A DNA stretch of 57,765 bases, from assembly GCA_902619595.1 (NCBI GenBank), contig CACNFE010000007.1:1-57765 (forward strand), in the 5' to 3' direction. The translations under genes were made by a program, and so were the position numbers. The DNA comes from an uncultured Pelagibacteraceae bacterium. Lineage in GTDB: Bacteria > Pseudomonadota > Alphaproteobacteria > Pelagibacterales > Pelagibacteraceae. The notes below the pieces were generated by a model. The model had not been told where the DNA came from. It was given only the letters and a program-made list of their open reading frames with translations, and ran no database searches. Position 1 is the first letter of the stretch, and each line of letters begins with the position of its first letter. This document shows, one piece after another, positions 36,932-46,729 of this stretch.

Positions 36932-39928
36932 ATGACACAAGAGTTTAGATTAAAAGATGAGGGATTAATCGATAGATCCAAAAAAATTTCGTTTAAGTTT
37001 AATGGAAAAAAATATTTTGGATATGAGGGAGATACCCTAGCGTCTGCTCTTATAGCAAATGGCGTTCATTTAGTTGGTAGAAGTTTTAAATATCATAGGC
37101 CGAGAGGCTTTTATGGTGCTGGAGTTGACGACCCTTATGCTCTTGTTCAGCTAATAAGAAATAACGAGACCATTCCAAACATTAAAGCAACAGAACAAGA
37201 ATTATTTGAAGGACTAGAGGCTAAGAGTGTGAATTGCTGGCCAAATGTTAATTTCGACATAGGTGGAATTAATAATTTTTTAAGAATTTTTTTACCTGCT
37301 GGTTTTTATTACAAAACTTTTATGTGGCCAAAAAGTTTCTGGTACAGAATATATGAGCCATTTATTAGAAAGGCAGCTGGCTTTGGAGTTGTAACTCATG
37401 AGCACGATAAAGAAAGATATGAACATAAATATGAGTATTGTGATTTGTTGGTTACAGGATCAGGTCCATCAGGTTTAGCAAGCGCTTATTCAGCAGCTAA
37501 AAATGGCGCTAAAGTAATTTTAGCCGAAGATAAACCGAGATTTGGTGGAAGCCTTTTAACTAGTGAAGTTACAATTGGAAATCAAACAGGAAAAGAATGG
37601 GCAGATAAAATAGTAACTGAGCTCAAAGAGATGCCAAATGTTGTAGTAAAAAATAGAGCACAAGTGTTTGGTTATTACGATCACAATATGCTTGTCATGT
37701 CTGAAAGAATTTCTGAGCACATGCCAAAAACTGAAAAATTTATGCCAAAACAGAAGTTATGGTACATAAGAGCAAAAGAAGTAGTAATATCTTCAGGCTC
37801 GATTGAGAGACCAATAGTTTTTGGAAATAATGATACCCCAGGTATAATGTTATCATCAGCCGCAAAGGAATATATGAAAGTATATGGAGTCTTGGTTGGT
37901 AAAAAACCTCTAATCTTTACAAATAATGATAGTGCCTATGAGACAGCGATAGAGTTTAAAAAAAATGGAATTAATCCAATAGTTCTTGATTCAAGAAAAG
38001 AGTTAAATTCTGATTTAATAACTGAGGCAAAAAATTTGGGTATAGATATTAAATTTGAACATGTAGTAGTAAATGCAAATGGATATAGAAAGGTTAAATC
38101 TGCAGATATAACCAAGATCTCTGAAGATAAAACTAATCTTGGAAAAATTGAGAATATTGCTTGCGATTGTATATGTGTATCAGGATTCTGGACACCTACA
38201 ATTCATTTAGCATCTCAATCAGGAGGTAAGACAAAATTCAATGAAGATATTGATGCATTTATTCCAAGTCAATCTAAACAGAATGAAACAACAGTTGGAT
38301 CTGCAAATGGAATATTTAATTTGAATGATACACTAAAAAATTCCTTTGAAGCAGGATACGAACTATCAAAAAAAATTACCAGCAAAGAAAATAAATTATC
38401 TGTGCCCGCAGTTGTTGAGAAAAAAAATTCAAAACATGATAAATTTTGGTGTGTCCCATTACCAAAAGGTAAAAAGTATAAAAGATTTTTAGATTTTCAA
38501 AATGATGTAGCGGTTTCAGATATAGAATTAGCATTAAGAGAAGGTTACAGATCAATTGAGCATGTAAAAAGATATACAACATTAGGGATGGCTACTGATC
38601 AAGGTAAAACTAGTAATTTAAATGGTTTACAATTGGTTTCAAACATTGAAAACAAAGTAGTACCCGAGGTTGGTCATACAACTTTTAGACCACCTTACAC
38701 CCCAGTATCTATTGGTGCGATTGTAGGTCGAGAGGTTGGCAAACACTCTAAACCAACTAGAAAATCTCCAATGCACTCATGGCATGAAAAAAATAATGCT
38801 GTATTTGTTGATGCAGGACTTTGGTTGAGGCCAAGATATTACAAAAAAGGAAATGAAACATTATTTGATGCTTCAAAAAGAGAAGCAGAAAATGTTAGAA
38901 AAAATGTTGGGGTATGTGATGTGACTACCCTAGGAAAAATTGACGTGAAGGGCCCAGATGCTGCAGAGTTTTTAAACAGAGTTTATACTAATGCATGGTT
39001 AAAACTTCCTGTTGGTAAAGCAAGATACGGAGTAATGTTAAGAGAGGATGGAATAGTGATGGATGATGGAACTACAACAAGAGTATCAGAAAATCATTAC
39101 CATATGACAACAACAACTGCTCAAGCTGCAAATGTTCTATCTCATTTAGAATATTATCTTCAAATAGTTTGGCCTGAATTAAATGTAAATGTAGTATCGA
39201 CAACAGAGCAATGGGCTGGAGCTGCAATTGCTGGACCTAAATCAAGAGATCTTCTTCAAAAACTTTTTCCTGAAACAGATTGCTCGAATGAAGGTTTGCC
39301 TTTCATGGGATTTATCGAAACGAAATTATTTGGTGTTTACGCTAGAATTTTTAGAATTTCCTTTTCAGGAGAACTTGCATACGAGGTAAATGTTGAGTCA
39401 GATAACGGAAATTTTATGTGGGAAAAAATAATTGAATTAGGAGAAGAATTTAAGATACAACCTTATGGCACTGAGGCCTTATCAACTTTAAGAATTGAAA
39501 TGGGGCATGTAGCTGGCTCAGAACTTGATGGTAGAACTACTCCATTTGATAGCTCACTAGAAGGTTTGTTAAGTAAAAAGAAAGATTTTATCGGAAAGAG
39601 ATCTTTACAAAAAGAGGCATTTATTTCACCTGATAGAGAAAAATTAGTTGGTGTTGTACCTTTAGATAAAAAAACAAGTATTCCTGAGGGGTCATATATT
39701 GTTAGAGATGCAAATGCGAAATTACCCAATCCAAAACTAGGTCATGTTTCAGCATCTTGTTGGAGTGTTGAATATAATAATCCCTTTTCTCTTGCAATAA
39801 TTAAAGATGGAAAAAACATGATAGGTCAAAAACTATTTGCGCTATCACCACTGAAAAAAAAATCAATTCCTGTTGAAATTGTATCTTCTCATTATGTAGA
39901 TCCAAAAGGAGAAAGAGTAAGGTCATGA
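36932..39928 (+). CDS. soxA: Sarcosine oxidase / N-methylglutamate dehydrogenase alpha subunit (SoxA type)
   Basis: A 998-residue subunit. The N-terminal part has the Fer2-like segment FKFNGKKYFGYEGDTLASALI; an NAD-type Rossmann motif follows (TGSGPSGLASAYSAAKNGA, about residues 172-190); a tetrahydrofolate-binding GcvT-type domain fills the C-terminal 370 residues (SFSGELAYEVNV). The ATG at 36932 is preferred over a TTG 6 bp upstream. The methyl group removed by SoxB is expected to pass to tetrahydrofolate in this chain, giving 5,10-methylene-tetrahydrofolate. Overlaps soxG by 4 bp. Confidence 0.92.
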   Translation: MTQEFRLKDEGLIDRSKKISFKFNGKKYFGYEGDTLASALIANGVHLVGRSFKYHRPRGFYGAGVDDPYALVQLIRNNETIPNIKATEQELFEGLEAKSVNCWPNVNFDIGGINNFLRIFLPAGFYYKTFMWPKSFWYRIYEPFIRKAAGFGVVTHEHDKERYEHKYEYCDLLVTGSGPSGLASAYSAAKNGAKVILAEDKPRFGGSLLTSEVTIGNQTGKEWADKIVTELKEMPNVVVKNRAQVFGYYDHNMLVMSERISEHMPKTEKFMPKQKLWYIRAKEVVISSGSIERPIVFGNNDTPGIMLSSAAKEYMKVYGVLVGKKPLIFTNNDSAYETAIEFKKNGINPIVLDSRKELNSDLITEAKNLGIDIKFEHVVVNANGYRKVKSADITKISEDKTNLGKIENIACDCICVSGFWTPTIHLASQSGGKTKFNEDIDAFIPSQSKQNETTVGSANGIFNLNDTLKNSFEAGYELSKKITSKENKLSVPAVVEKKNSKHDKFWCVPLPKGKKYKRFLDFQNDVAVSDIELALREGYRSIEHVKRYTTLGMATDQGKTSNLNGLQLVSNIENKVVPEVGHTTFRPPYTPVSIGAIVGREVGKHSKPTRKSPMHSWHEKNNAVFVDAGLWLRPRYYKKGNETLFDASKREAENVRKNVGVCDVTTLGKIDVKGPDAAEFLNRVYTNAWLKLPVGKARYGVMLREDGIVMDDGTTTRVSENHYHMTTTTAQAANVLSHLEYYLQIVWPELNVNVVSTTEQWAGAAIAGPKSRDLLQKLFPETDCSNEGLPFMGFIETKLFGVYARIFRISFSGELAYEVNVESDNGNFMWEKIIELGEEFKIQPYGTEALSTLRIEMGHVAGSELDGRTTPFDSSLEGLLSKKKDFIGKRSLQKEAFISPDREKLVGVVPLDKKTSIPEGSYIVRDANAKLPNPKLGHVSASCWSVEYNNPFSLAIIKDGKNMIGQKLFALSPLKKKSIPVEIVSSHYVDPKGERVRS

Positions 39929-40506
39929 CAAGTATTTCTTCCTTAAATAAAGTCCATCATTTAGGTCAATACGGTAATTTTGAAAATAAAGATGAAAATC
40001 AATTAATAAAAATAAAAGAAATTAAAAATATTTTTATTTATCAAGTTGTAAAATTTAAAAATTCAAAAAAAAATAATACTGAGATAATGGTTGATAATCT
40101 CAACTTTCCTGAAGTACTTAAAGTAAACTCAAATGATCAAACACGAATTTTATGGATGGGGCCAGAGAATTGGTTAGTTATTTCCTCAAATCATCTTTTA
40201 AATGAACTCAATGAAAAGTTTTCCACGACTGAATTTGCAGTTACAGATATTTCTCATTCAAGATCTATAATTGAGCTTCAAGGCTCGGATGTACTAGAGG
40301 TAATTAAAAAAGGATCACCATTTGATATTGAGAGCTTAACAAAAAATAATTGTACTAGTACAGTCTATAATGGAATCACTATTACAATTGACAATATCGA
40401 AGATAGTAAAAATCAAATAAGAATTATATCTTTAAGAAGTTTTGGTGAGTCGCTCTACCATTCTGTCACAGATGCTTGTCTCGAGTATGGTTATAAAGCA
40501 ATTTGA
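39925..40506 (+). CDS. soxG: Sarcosine oxidase-type gamma subunit (SoxG)
   Basis: A 193-residue protein with the MGPENWLVI segment, VTDISHSRSIIELQG and RSFGESLYHSVTDA typical of sarcosine oxidase gamma, a small GcvT-like fold that completes the heterotetramer. The ATG overlaps the soxA stop by 4 bp. It ends the soxBDAG operon; an 89-bp intergenic stretch follows. Confidence 0.88.
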   Translation: MTSISSLNKVHHLGQYGNFENKDENQLIKIKEIKNIFIYQVVKFKNSKKNNTEIMVDNLNFPEVLKVNSNDQTRILWMGPENWLVISSNHLLNELNEKFSTTEFAVTDISHSRSIIELQGSDVLEVIKKGSPFDIESLTKNNCTSTVYNGITITIDNIEDSKNQIRIISLRSFGESLYHSVTDACLEYGYKAI

Positions 40507-40595
40507 TCGATCTCATTATGAACATATGTGGATAACTATTTTCTAGCACCTTGTAAAAATTCTAAATATCAGTACCCACAGATTTTATTTGAATC

Positions 40596-40940
40596 ATGGG
40601 AAAATATATTAAAATTTTTGGACTATTATTTCTGACAGGGTGTATTCAGTCTACAGCCTCACTTATTGGACCTGCCTACACTATTGGTTCGTCTGGAAAC
40701 ATCTACCAAGCAGGATTAAGTTATGGTCTTAATGAAACATTACAAAGAACAACAGGCAAATCGACCATTGATCATGCTAAGTTGTTATTAGAAAACACTA
40801 AAAACTATCATCAACAAGGTAAAAATAAATTAAAAAATTTTTCAAATAGAAGAGCAAATAATATCAAAATTAGCTCAGACGAGTTTTTTACTTCAGTAAA
40901 GTCAAATATTGAAAAAATGCCTGAATATTTTATCGATTGA
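40596..40940 (+). CDS. Small lipoprotein, unknown (114 aa)
   Basis: A 114-residue protein with a short hydrophobic signal and lipobox LFLTGC (Cys16), so it is lipid-anchored. The mature part begins with a Gly/Ser/Tyr-rich region (TIGSSGNIYQAGLSYG) and ends in a basic, helical stretch. It is not recognised. It lies downstream of soxG with an 89-bp gap that contains one DnaA-box-like TGTGGATAA, which I treat as chance. Confidence 0.6.
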   Translation: MGKYIKIFGLLFLTGCIQSTASLIGPAYTIGSSGNIYQAGLSYGLNETLQRTTGKSTIDHAKLLLENTKNYHQQGKNKLKNFSNRRANNIKISSDEFFTSVKSNIEKMPEYFID

Positions 40941-41001
40941 TAATTTAATTCATAAAATCATTTAGCTTATAAAAATTTTATAATATACCTACAGGTAATT
41001 T

Positions 41002-41457
41002 ATGAATTCAATTGAAGGTAATTTTGAAAATCCCGAGGTAAACACTCTTCTTGAGAAACACTTTAAAGAACTAAGATCTGTTTCACCCGAAGGTAGTGCT
41101 CATGTACTTGATATTCCAGGTTTAAAAGTTGAAAGTATAAAATTCTGGAGTCTTTGGGAGGAGAACAAGCTTATTGGCTGTGGTGCTTTGAAATTTTTAG
41201 AAGAGAACCATGGTGAATTTAAATCTATAAGGGTTGTGGATGAGTTTAGAAAAAAAGGTTATGGCATTAAAATTTTAGAACACCTAATAACAGAGGCAAA
41301 AAAACTTAAAATCAAAAAACTAAGTCTTGAAACAGGCTCCGGTGACTTTTTTATTCCTGCTAGAGCTTTATTTAAAAATCTTGGTTTTGTTGAATGTGAT
41401 CCATTTGCACATTACAAAAAAGATCCAAACTCTTGTTATATGAGTTTAGAAATTTAA
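41002..41457 (+). CDS. GNAT-family N-acetyltransferase
   Basis: A 151-residue acetyltransferase of the GNAT fold. The acetyl-CoA-binding segment is near VVDEFRKKGYGIKILEHLI, with the beta-bulge strand LSLETGS after it, and the C-terminal LFKNLGFVECDPFA block common to this group. Substrate unknown. The stop codon directly abuts the stop of the convergent MBL-fold gene. Confidence 0.87.
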   Translation: MNSIEGNFENPEVNTLLEKHFKELRSVSPEGSAHVLDIPGLKVESIKFWSLWEENKLIGCGALKFLEENHGEFKSIRVVDEFRKKGYGIKILEHLITEAKKLKIKKLSLETGSGDFFIPARALFKNLGFVECDPFAHYKKDPNSCYMSLEI

Positions 41458-42507
41458 TTATTTTAAAATATCATTTAAATTTTCAATTTGACCAATTTTA
41501 AATATTAAAGCATCATCTTCATTAAACCCAAAACTCTTGGCATTTCTTTTAAATCTTTTTGGAGGTTCCAATATAGGCTCTAACGATAGAACAAATGTAC
41601 CCCAATGAGTTCCCAAAACCCTTTTGCTTTTTAGGTCTTTTGCAACTTCTAGCGCTTCCTCTGGCGTAGTATGATAAATGGACTTTTCAAACATAGGTCT
41701 AAAATCATAAGCACCAATATTTATCATTGTTAAATCAATTGGCCCGTAGTCTTTACCCAATTTTTTATATACTTCTCCATACCCAGTATCACATGCAAAA
41801 AATATTTTTTTTCCTTTATACTCAATTAAAAAATTACCCCAAAGAGTCTTATTAGTGTCTGTGAGGCTTCGTTTAGACCAATGCACGGCAGGCAAAAATG
41901 TTATTTTTAAATCATTTATTTTTACTTCATCATACCAATCTAACTCTTTTACATTTTTAAACCTATTGTTGGTAAAATATTTTCCTAATTTTAAAGCTGT
42001 CAAAACTTTTGCATCTTTAAACGGAAATTTTCTTATAGTTTTTATGTCTAAGTGATCGTAATGATTATGCGTAAGTAAAAATAAATCAATTTTTGGTAAT
42101 TCATTTAAATTTAAAGCTGGGTCAACATATCTTTTGGGTCCAAAAAATAATGGACCAGCATTTCTTGAAAAAACTGGATCTGTAATTATTGTTGTGTCAC
42201 CTAATTTTATTAAAAATGTTGCATGACCAATCCAAGCGATGAAATCATTATTTTGATTTTTTATCAGATTTTTTAGAACTACCTCTTTTTTTATTGAATG
42301 GTCACTAGGTAATGACATATCTAGTTTTTTCTTTTCTTTATTAAACGTCCTAAAAGACCAATTTACATTTTCTTTGCGCTCAGGAGACCCCTCTGGATTT
42401 CTAAATTTTCCATCTGGCAAATGATGATAGAGTTTATTTTCCATTGTAATTCCTTGAATGTTAATAGCACAAATTAACACAATAAAAATTATTAAATTAA
42501 TTTTCAT
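41458..42507 (-). CDS. Metallo-beta-lactamase-fold hydrolase (NAPE-PLD/UlaG-like)
   Basis: A 349-residue zinc hydrolase. After a hydrophobic N-terminal signal or anchor (residues 1-20), GHATFLIKL, the Zn motif LTHNHYDHLD, and HTTPEEALEVAKDLKS are visible. This fold group includes N-acyl phosphatidylethanolamine phospholipase D and bacterial membrane-protective hydrolases. The leader suggests envelope location. It lies 4 bp after purK in the minus-strand run. Confidence 0.85.
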   Translation of the reverse strand: MKINLIIFIVLICAINIQGITMENKLYHHLPDGKFRNPEGSPERKENVNWSFRTFNKEKKKLDMSLPSDHSIKKEVVLKNLIKNQNNDFIAWIGHATFLIKLGDTTIITDPVFSRNAGPLFFGPKRYVDPALNLNELPKIDLFLLTHNHYDHLDIKTIRKFPFKDAKVLTALKLGKYFTNNRFKNVKELDWYDEVKINDLKITFLPAVHWSKRSLTDTNKTLWGNFLIEYKGKKIFFACDTGYGEVYKKLGKDYGPIDLTMINIGAYDFRPMFEKSIYHTTPEEALEVAKDLKSKRVLGTHWGTFVLSLEPILEPPKRFKRNAKSFGFNEDDALIFKIGQIENLNDILK

Positions 42508-42511
42508 TATG

Positions 42512-43558
42512 TTATTTAATTATTCTTGTAAGATGACCCATTTTTCTTTTTGGCTTTATTGATTTTTTTTTATAATCAAAGAAAAATTCATTATCTTCAA
42601 GTTTTTTATCTCTGTATTCTAAAATATCATCACCAATTAAATTTATCATTTCTGCATTAAACATTTTTTCAGTGTTTATTTTTTCAAATTTACAAACTGC
42701 TCTTAAATGGTTTTCAAATTGGCTAACATTATGAGAGTTAATGGTAAGATGTCCTGAATTATGGACTCGTGGAGCAATCTCATTTACATAAAGATTATCT
42801 TTTTTATCAATAAAAAATTCAACACATAAAGTTCCTATGTAATCCAAAGACTCCGAAATAGAAACTGCCCATTCCTTTGATAACGTTTTAAGTTTATCAT
42901 TTATTTCAGCGGGTATCTTTGAAGTTTTTAATATCTGGTCTTTGTGTACATTTTCAATAGGCTCATAAATTTCATAACTGTTTTTTTTAAATCTTGTTAA
43001 AATAATTGAAATTTCTTTTTTTAAATCAATAAATTTCTCTAAAATAAATTCATTATTGGTTTCTAATTTTAAATCTTTTAAATCATTTATCGAGTCAATT
43101 TTGAATTGGCCTTTTCCATCGTACCCCAAGGTACAAGTCTTCAAAAGACCAGGAATTAGATTTTTATTACTTTCTATTTCAATCTTACTTTTTATAGATT
43201 TGTAGCTAGTTGTTTTTATATTTAAATTATTAATAAAATTTTTCTCTAATAATCTATTTTGAATTACTTTATTAATCTCAGGTTTAGGATAAACTTTTTT
43301 TTGTTTATTTATTTGATCTAGTGTTTCAAAAGGAATATTTTCAAACTCAAAAGTAACTAAATCAACTTTATTTACAAATTCTTCAATACATTTTAAATCT
43401 TTATAATCTCCTAAGATAAAATCATCACAATAATTTTTTGCTGGAGCATCTTTATCGTCACAAAAAATTATAGTTTTAATATCTAGCTTTTTGGCAGCTA
43501 TTGCTAATAAACTACCTAATTGACCTCCGCCTAATATTCCAAGATTAACTTTGGTCAT
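42512..43558 (-). CDS. purK: N5-carboxyaminoimidazole ribonucleotide synthase PurK
   Basis: A 348-residue ATP-grasp enzyme. The N-terminus LGILGGGQLGSLLAIAAKKL and the central LKTCTLGYDGKGQF and VNEIAPRVHNSGHLTI are clear PurK motifs. It makes N5-CAIR from AIR and bicarbonate in purine synthesis. The ATG directly follows the purE stop codon (0 bp gap), so purE-purK is one unit. Confidence 0.95.
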   Translation of the reverse strand: MTKVNLGILGGGQLGSLLAIAAKKLDIKTIIFCDDKDAPAKNYCDDFILGDYKDLKCIEEFVNKVDLVTFEFENIPFETLDQINKQKKVYPKPEINKVIQNRLLEKNFINNLNIKTTSYKSIKSKIEIESNKNLIPGLLKTCTLGYDGKGQFKIDSINDLKDLKLETNNEFILEKFIDLKKEISIILTRFKKNSYEIYEPIENVHKDQILKTSKIPAEINDKLKTLSKEWAVSISESLDYIGTLCVEFFIDKKDNLYVNEIAPRVHNSGHLTINSHNVSQFENHLRAVCKFEKINTEKMFNAEMINLIGDDILEYRDKKLEDNEFFFDYKKKSIKPKRKMGHLTRIIK

Positions 43559-44056
43559 CTATTTAGGCTTTTTTTTTACAGATTTAGTTTGTTTTGTCTT
43601 CCAATTATTAAGACGTTTTTTTAGTTTTTTTTCAGAAAGGGAAATTATAGATGCAGATAAAAGAGCAGCATTAATTGCCCCATCAACTCCTATAGCCACC
43701 GTACCTACAGGAACTCCTTTTGGCATCTGAACAATTGATAATAAACTATCAAGACCTTTCAGTTTTTTACTTTCTATTGGTACTCCTAATACTGGTAAAT
43801 TTGTTAAAGAAGCAATCATGCCCGGCAAGTGAGCCGATCCACCGGCACCAGCAATAATTACGGAAAAATTATTTTTCTCAGCACTTTTTGCAAAATCAAA
43901 CATTCTTTTTGGAGTTCTGTGGGCTGAGACTATCTTAATCTCATGTTTAATTTTAAGTAATTTGAGTACGTTCACAGCATATTTCATAGTTGAATAATCA
44001 GATTGACTACCCATCACAATTGCGACTTTATGGTTTTTATTCTTAATCATCCGCAT
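43559..44056 (-). CDS. purE: N5-carboxyaminoimidazole ribonucleotide mutase PurE
   Basis: A 165-residue class I Pur[30 protein letters not shown] and [20 protein letters not shown] are diagnostic. It converts N5-CAIR to CAIR. Two in-frame ATGs 6 bp apart (44056 and 44050) are possible starts. A Lys-rich C-terminal tail follows the core. It is divergent from the M19-like gene across 43 bp. Confidence 0.95.
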   Translation of the reverse strand: MRMIKNKNHKVAIVMGSQSDYSTMKYAVNVLKLLKIKHEIKIVSAHRTPKRMFDFAKSAEKNNFSVIIAGAGGSAHLPGMIASLTNLPVLGVPIESKKLKGLDSLLSIVQMPKGVPVGTVAIGVDGAINAALLSASIISLSEKKLKKRLNNWKTKQTKSVKKKPK

Positions 44057-44099
44057 GTTTTAATATCAAAAATTTTAACACTATTATATATGTATTTAT

Positions 44100-45068
44100 A
44101 TGAATTATAAAATTGATAATCTTCAATACTGTAATTGGTCAAGAGAGGTATTTCAAATAAATAGAGAAGCAGAACTTGATGCAGTTCATGTAACAGTTGC
44201 TTATCATGAAGATTATGATGAGTTTTTAGATAGAGTAAAAGAGTGGAATAATCATTTTAAAGAAAATTCAGATTTAATTTTTCTTGGAAAAAACTTTAAT
44301 GATATTGAAAGAGCAAGAAAGGAAAATAAGACTGCTATTTTCTTTGGTTTTCAAAATTGCTCACCAATTGAGGATGATATTGGTTTAATTGAAAAAGTTC
44401 ATGAAAAAGGATGTAGATTCATGCAACTTACTTACAACAATCAATCATTACTAGCTACAGGATGTTATGAAAAAACTGACAGCGGTGTTACAAATTTTGG
44501 AAAAGAAGCTATAAAAGAAATGAATAGATTAGGCATTGTAGTTGATATGTCTCATTCAGCTGAAAAAAGTACTTTCGATGCAATTGATTTAAGCAAAAAA
44601 CCAATTGCCATAACTCATGCTAATCCAAATTTTTGGCATAAAGCTTTAAGAAACAAATCAAATGATCTTTTAAAAGCACTGGCAAGTAGCAATGGAATGT
44701 TAGGTTTATCATTGTATGCTCACCATCTTAAAGATAGTACAAACTGTAAACTAGAAAGTTTTTGTGAAATGGCTGCAAGAACAGTTGATATAATGGGAAT
44801 AAACAATGTAGGTATAGGCTCAGACCTTTGTTTAAATCAACCTGATTCTGTTGTTGAATGGATGAGAAATGGAACATGGACAAAAACAAAAAATTTCGGA
44901 GAGGGTTCAAAAAATAAACCCGGATTTCCTCAACAACCAGATTGGTTTTTGGATGCCAGAGGTTTTAAAAATCTACAAACAGGATTAAAAAATATAGGTT
45001 TTAACAACGAGGATACAAATAAAATTTTAGGTAATAATTGGTATAATTTTTATAAAGGTATTAATTGA
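44100..45068 (+). CDS. M19-like dipeptidase family protein lacking the N-terminal His-x-Asp motif
   Basis: A 322-residue amidohydrolase-type protein of the renal/membrane dipeptidase (M19) family, seen in GFQNCSPIEDD, GIVVDMSHSAEKS, AITHANPNFWHKALRN and GIGSDLCL. The usual N-terminal metal motif (Asp-Gly-His-x-Asp) is not found; that position reads AVHVTVAYHED. No signal peptide is apparent. Its stop overlaps the next start by 1 bp, forming a cassette with two unknown genes. Substrate not known; a dipeptide or amide is expected from the family. Confidence 0.72.
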   Translation: MNYKIDNLQYCNWSREVFQINREAELDAVHVTVAYHEDYDEFLDRVKEWNNHFKENSDLIFLGKNFNDIERARKENKTAIFFGFQNCSPIEDDIGLIEKVHEKGCRFMQLTYNNQSLLATGCYEKTDSGVTNFGKEAIKEMNRLGIVVDMSHSAEKSTFDAIDLSKKPIAITHANPNFWHKALRNKSNDLLKALASSNGMLGLSLYAHHLKDSTNCKLESFCEMAARTVDIMGINNVGIGSDLCLNQPDSVVEWMRNGTWTKTKNFGEGSKNKPGFPQQPDWFLDARGFKNLQTGLKNIGFNNEDTNKILGNNWYNFYKGIN

Positions 45069-46729
45069 TGAAAATTAATCTTAGAGATCCAAAGAAAATA
45101 ATGAAATTATCAAAACTTGGATGTTTCCATCAATCCAAATTATCTTTTCTACGTTCATTTTTAAAAGAATTTAAAACCTGGAAATATAATAGAGATTTAT
45201 TTGATTTGGATGAAAATGGATTTGGAAGAGCAGTTTACTCATTTAGCAAAAACAAAAGAATTTATTCATTAATATGTTTTGCTAATAAAATAGATGACAA
45301 AGAAAGATCTGATAGAGTTATCGCAACGAAATGGGACGCAGCATTTACTTTACACGATGGTATTCCTAGTAAAAATGATTTAGATCGCTTAAGTGAAAAT
45401 GTTCCTAAACAAGAAGTTGGTAGAATGTCTTACAAAGAACTAACTTTATCAAGAGCAAACAAATCAGTTAGAATTTTTGACCACGTGGTTGATTGTCTTT
45501 CGAATGGAAGACAACCAGATAAGTCCAAAATTTCAGAAGTTGGTTATTTATATAGAACAACAGCTGTTTATGGCTCTGGAAAATTTGGTTTAGCTGATCG
45601 CTTTAGAATTAAAAATAGAAATGAAATTTTTGGTCCATTTAGATTGGAAATGATGTTAGTTTATTTAGTAAGACAATTTACTTTTGACCAAGTTAATCAT
45701 ATTGCAAAATATAAAAATCCAAAAAAAGCTATTAAGTTAGATAATGAAATCTGTAGAAATTTAGGAATCGGGAACTCAACAGGTTTAGGTATGGCACCTT
45801 TTATTGTAAATCATCCAACGCTATTAAATAATTGGATAGCAGCAAGAGAAAACGTACTAAAAAAAATTAGAGAGATCAAAGTAGTTGAAAAAAAAAGTGA
45901 GGATATCTTTAAAAATTGTCTCAAAAAATCTTTAAAAAATATATCTTTATGGACAACTGACAGTGAGTTTCAAAAGAAAAAAATTTTAAGTTTAAATGAG
46001 GATTTAATAAAATTTACAAAATTTTTAGACGGAAATTCTATTTTTCAAAATGAATATCCTTTCAATCAGATTTATTTATGGAGCGAGAAAAACCTCAAAG
46101 ATGAGTGTATCGAATATATTGTTTCGATGATGATGGAACCTTTTGATGAAATTGTTGAGCCATATGTTTATAAAATGAGCTCTGAAGAAGATAAGTTTTT
46201 TACAATACCAGCAAGTCGTACTATTCAAGATTTAAGAAGAATTTTAGAAGAAAAATATTCCGATATACTTAAAATTGACTTCTCAAAGAAAGAGAGCAAT
46301 CAAAATTTTTGGTTCATATCTAAAAATAAAGAGGAGCCAAGACTTGCTGATAGATTTCATGATAATGGTTCTGAATTAGAACAACCCTTAGCAATAGCCA
46401 GAGATATTAATGAATTATATTCAAGAATTTCTAATGTGAAAAATAGTTTAAAGGTTGGTAAATTCCTTTTAGAAAATAATGATCTCAGACATGTAGTAAG
46501 AAGAGCATTTATAATTGAAAAATTTCCTTACGCTGAGATTCAGGATAATACAATCGGATCAGAATTAGTTGCAATTGATATGTTAAGACTAAAATTGTCT
46601 TTTTTTGGTGCAGTTAAATTTGATCCACGATCTGATAAATGGTTGAGAATTTCCATGTTTCAAGGCGCTCCTCTTCCAGAGGATTTAAATTCTTTTAATG
46701 ATCATTGGGTTTATAATTCTTTAAATTGA
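45068..46729 (+). CDS. Uncharacterised 553-aa protein
   Basis: A 553-residue soluble protein that I do not recognise. The ATG at 45068 overlaps the upstream stop, so the TTG 3 bp earlier is not used. Features include ATKWDAAFTLHDG, VGRMSYKELTLSRANKSVRIFDH, RADRFHDNG-like blocks (LADRFHDNGSELEQP) and a region with several Trp. No signal peptide, membrane segment or nucleotide motif is seen. It is tied by a TGATG overlap to both neighbours, so it belongs to the same pathway as the M19-like protein. Confidence 0.75.
   Translation: MKINLRDPKKIMKLSKLGCFHQSKLSFLRSFLKEFKTWKYNRDLFDLDENGFGRAVYSFSKNKRIYSLICFANKIDDKERSDRVIATKWDAAFTLHDGIPSKNDLDRLSENVPKQEVGRMSYKELTLSRANKSVRIFDHVVDCLSNGRQPDKSKISEVGYLYRTTAVYGSGKFGLADRFRIKNRNEIFGPFRLEMMLVYLVRQFTFDQVNHIAKYKNPKKAIKLDNEICRNLGIGNSTGLGMAPFIVNHPTLLNNWIAARENVLKKIREIKVVEKKSEDIFKNCLKKSLKNISLWTTDSEFQKKKILSLNEDLIKFTKFLDGNSIFQNEYPFNQIYLWSEKNLKDECIEYIVSMMMEPFDEIVEPYVYKMSSEEDKFFTIPASRTIQDLRRILEEKYSDILKIDFSKKESNQNFWFISKNKEEPRLADRFHDNGSELEQPLAIARDINELYSRISNVKNSLKVGKFLLENNDLRHVVRRAFIIEKFPYAEIQDNTIGSELVAIDMLRLKLSFFGAVKFDPRSDKWLRISMFQGAPLPEDLNSFNDHWVYNSLN

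Noticed and set aside
40527-40535. Perfect DnaA box (TTATCCACA on the minus strand) between soxG and the lipoprotein gene
   Set aside because: It stands alone, with no cluster of boxes and no replication genes nearby. One such 9-mer is expected by chance in a window of this size and base composition.
40967-40983. 17-nt inverted repeat TTATAAAA-A-TTTTATAA upstream of the GNAT gene
   Set aside because: All A/T and short; repeats like this are common by chance in this composition and no promoter or terminator pattern goes with it.
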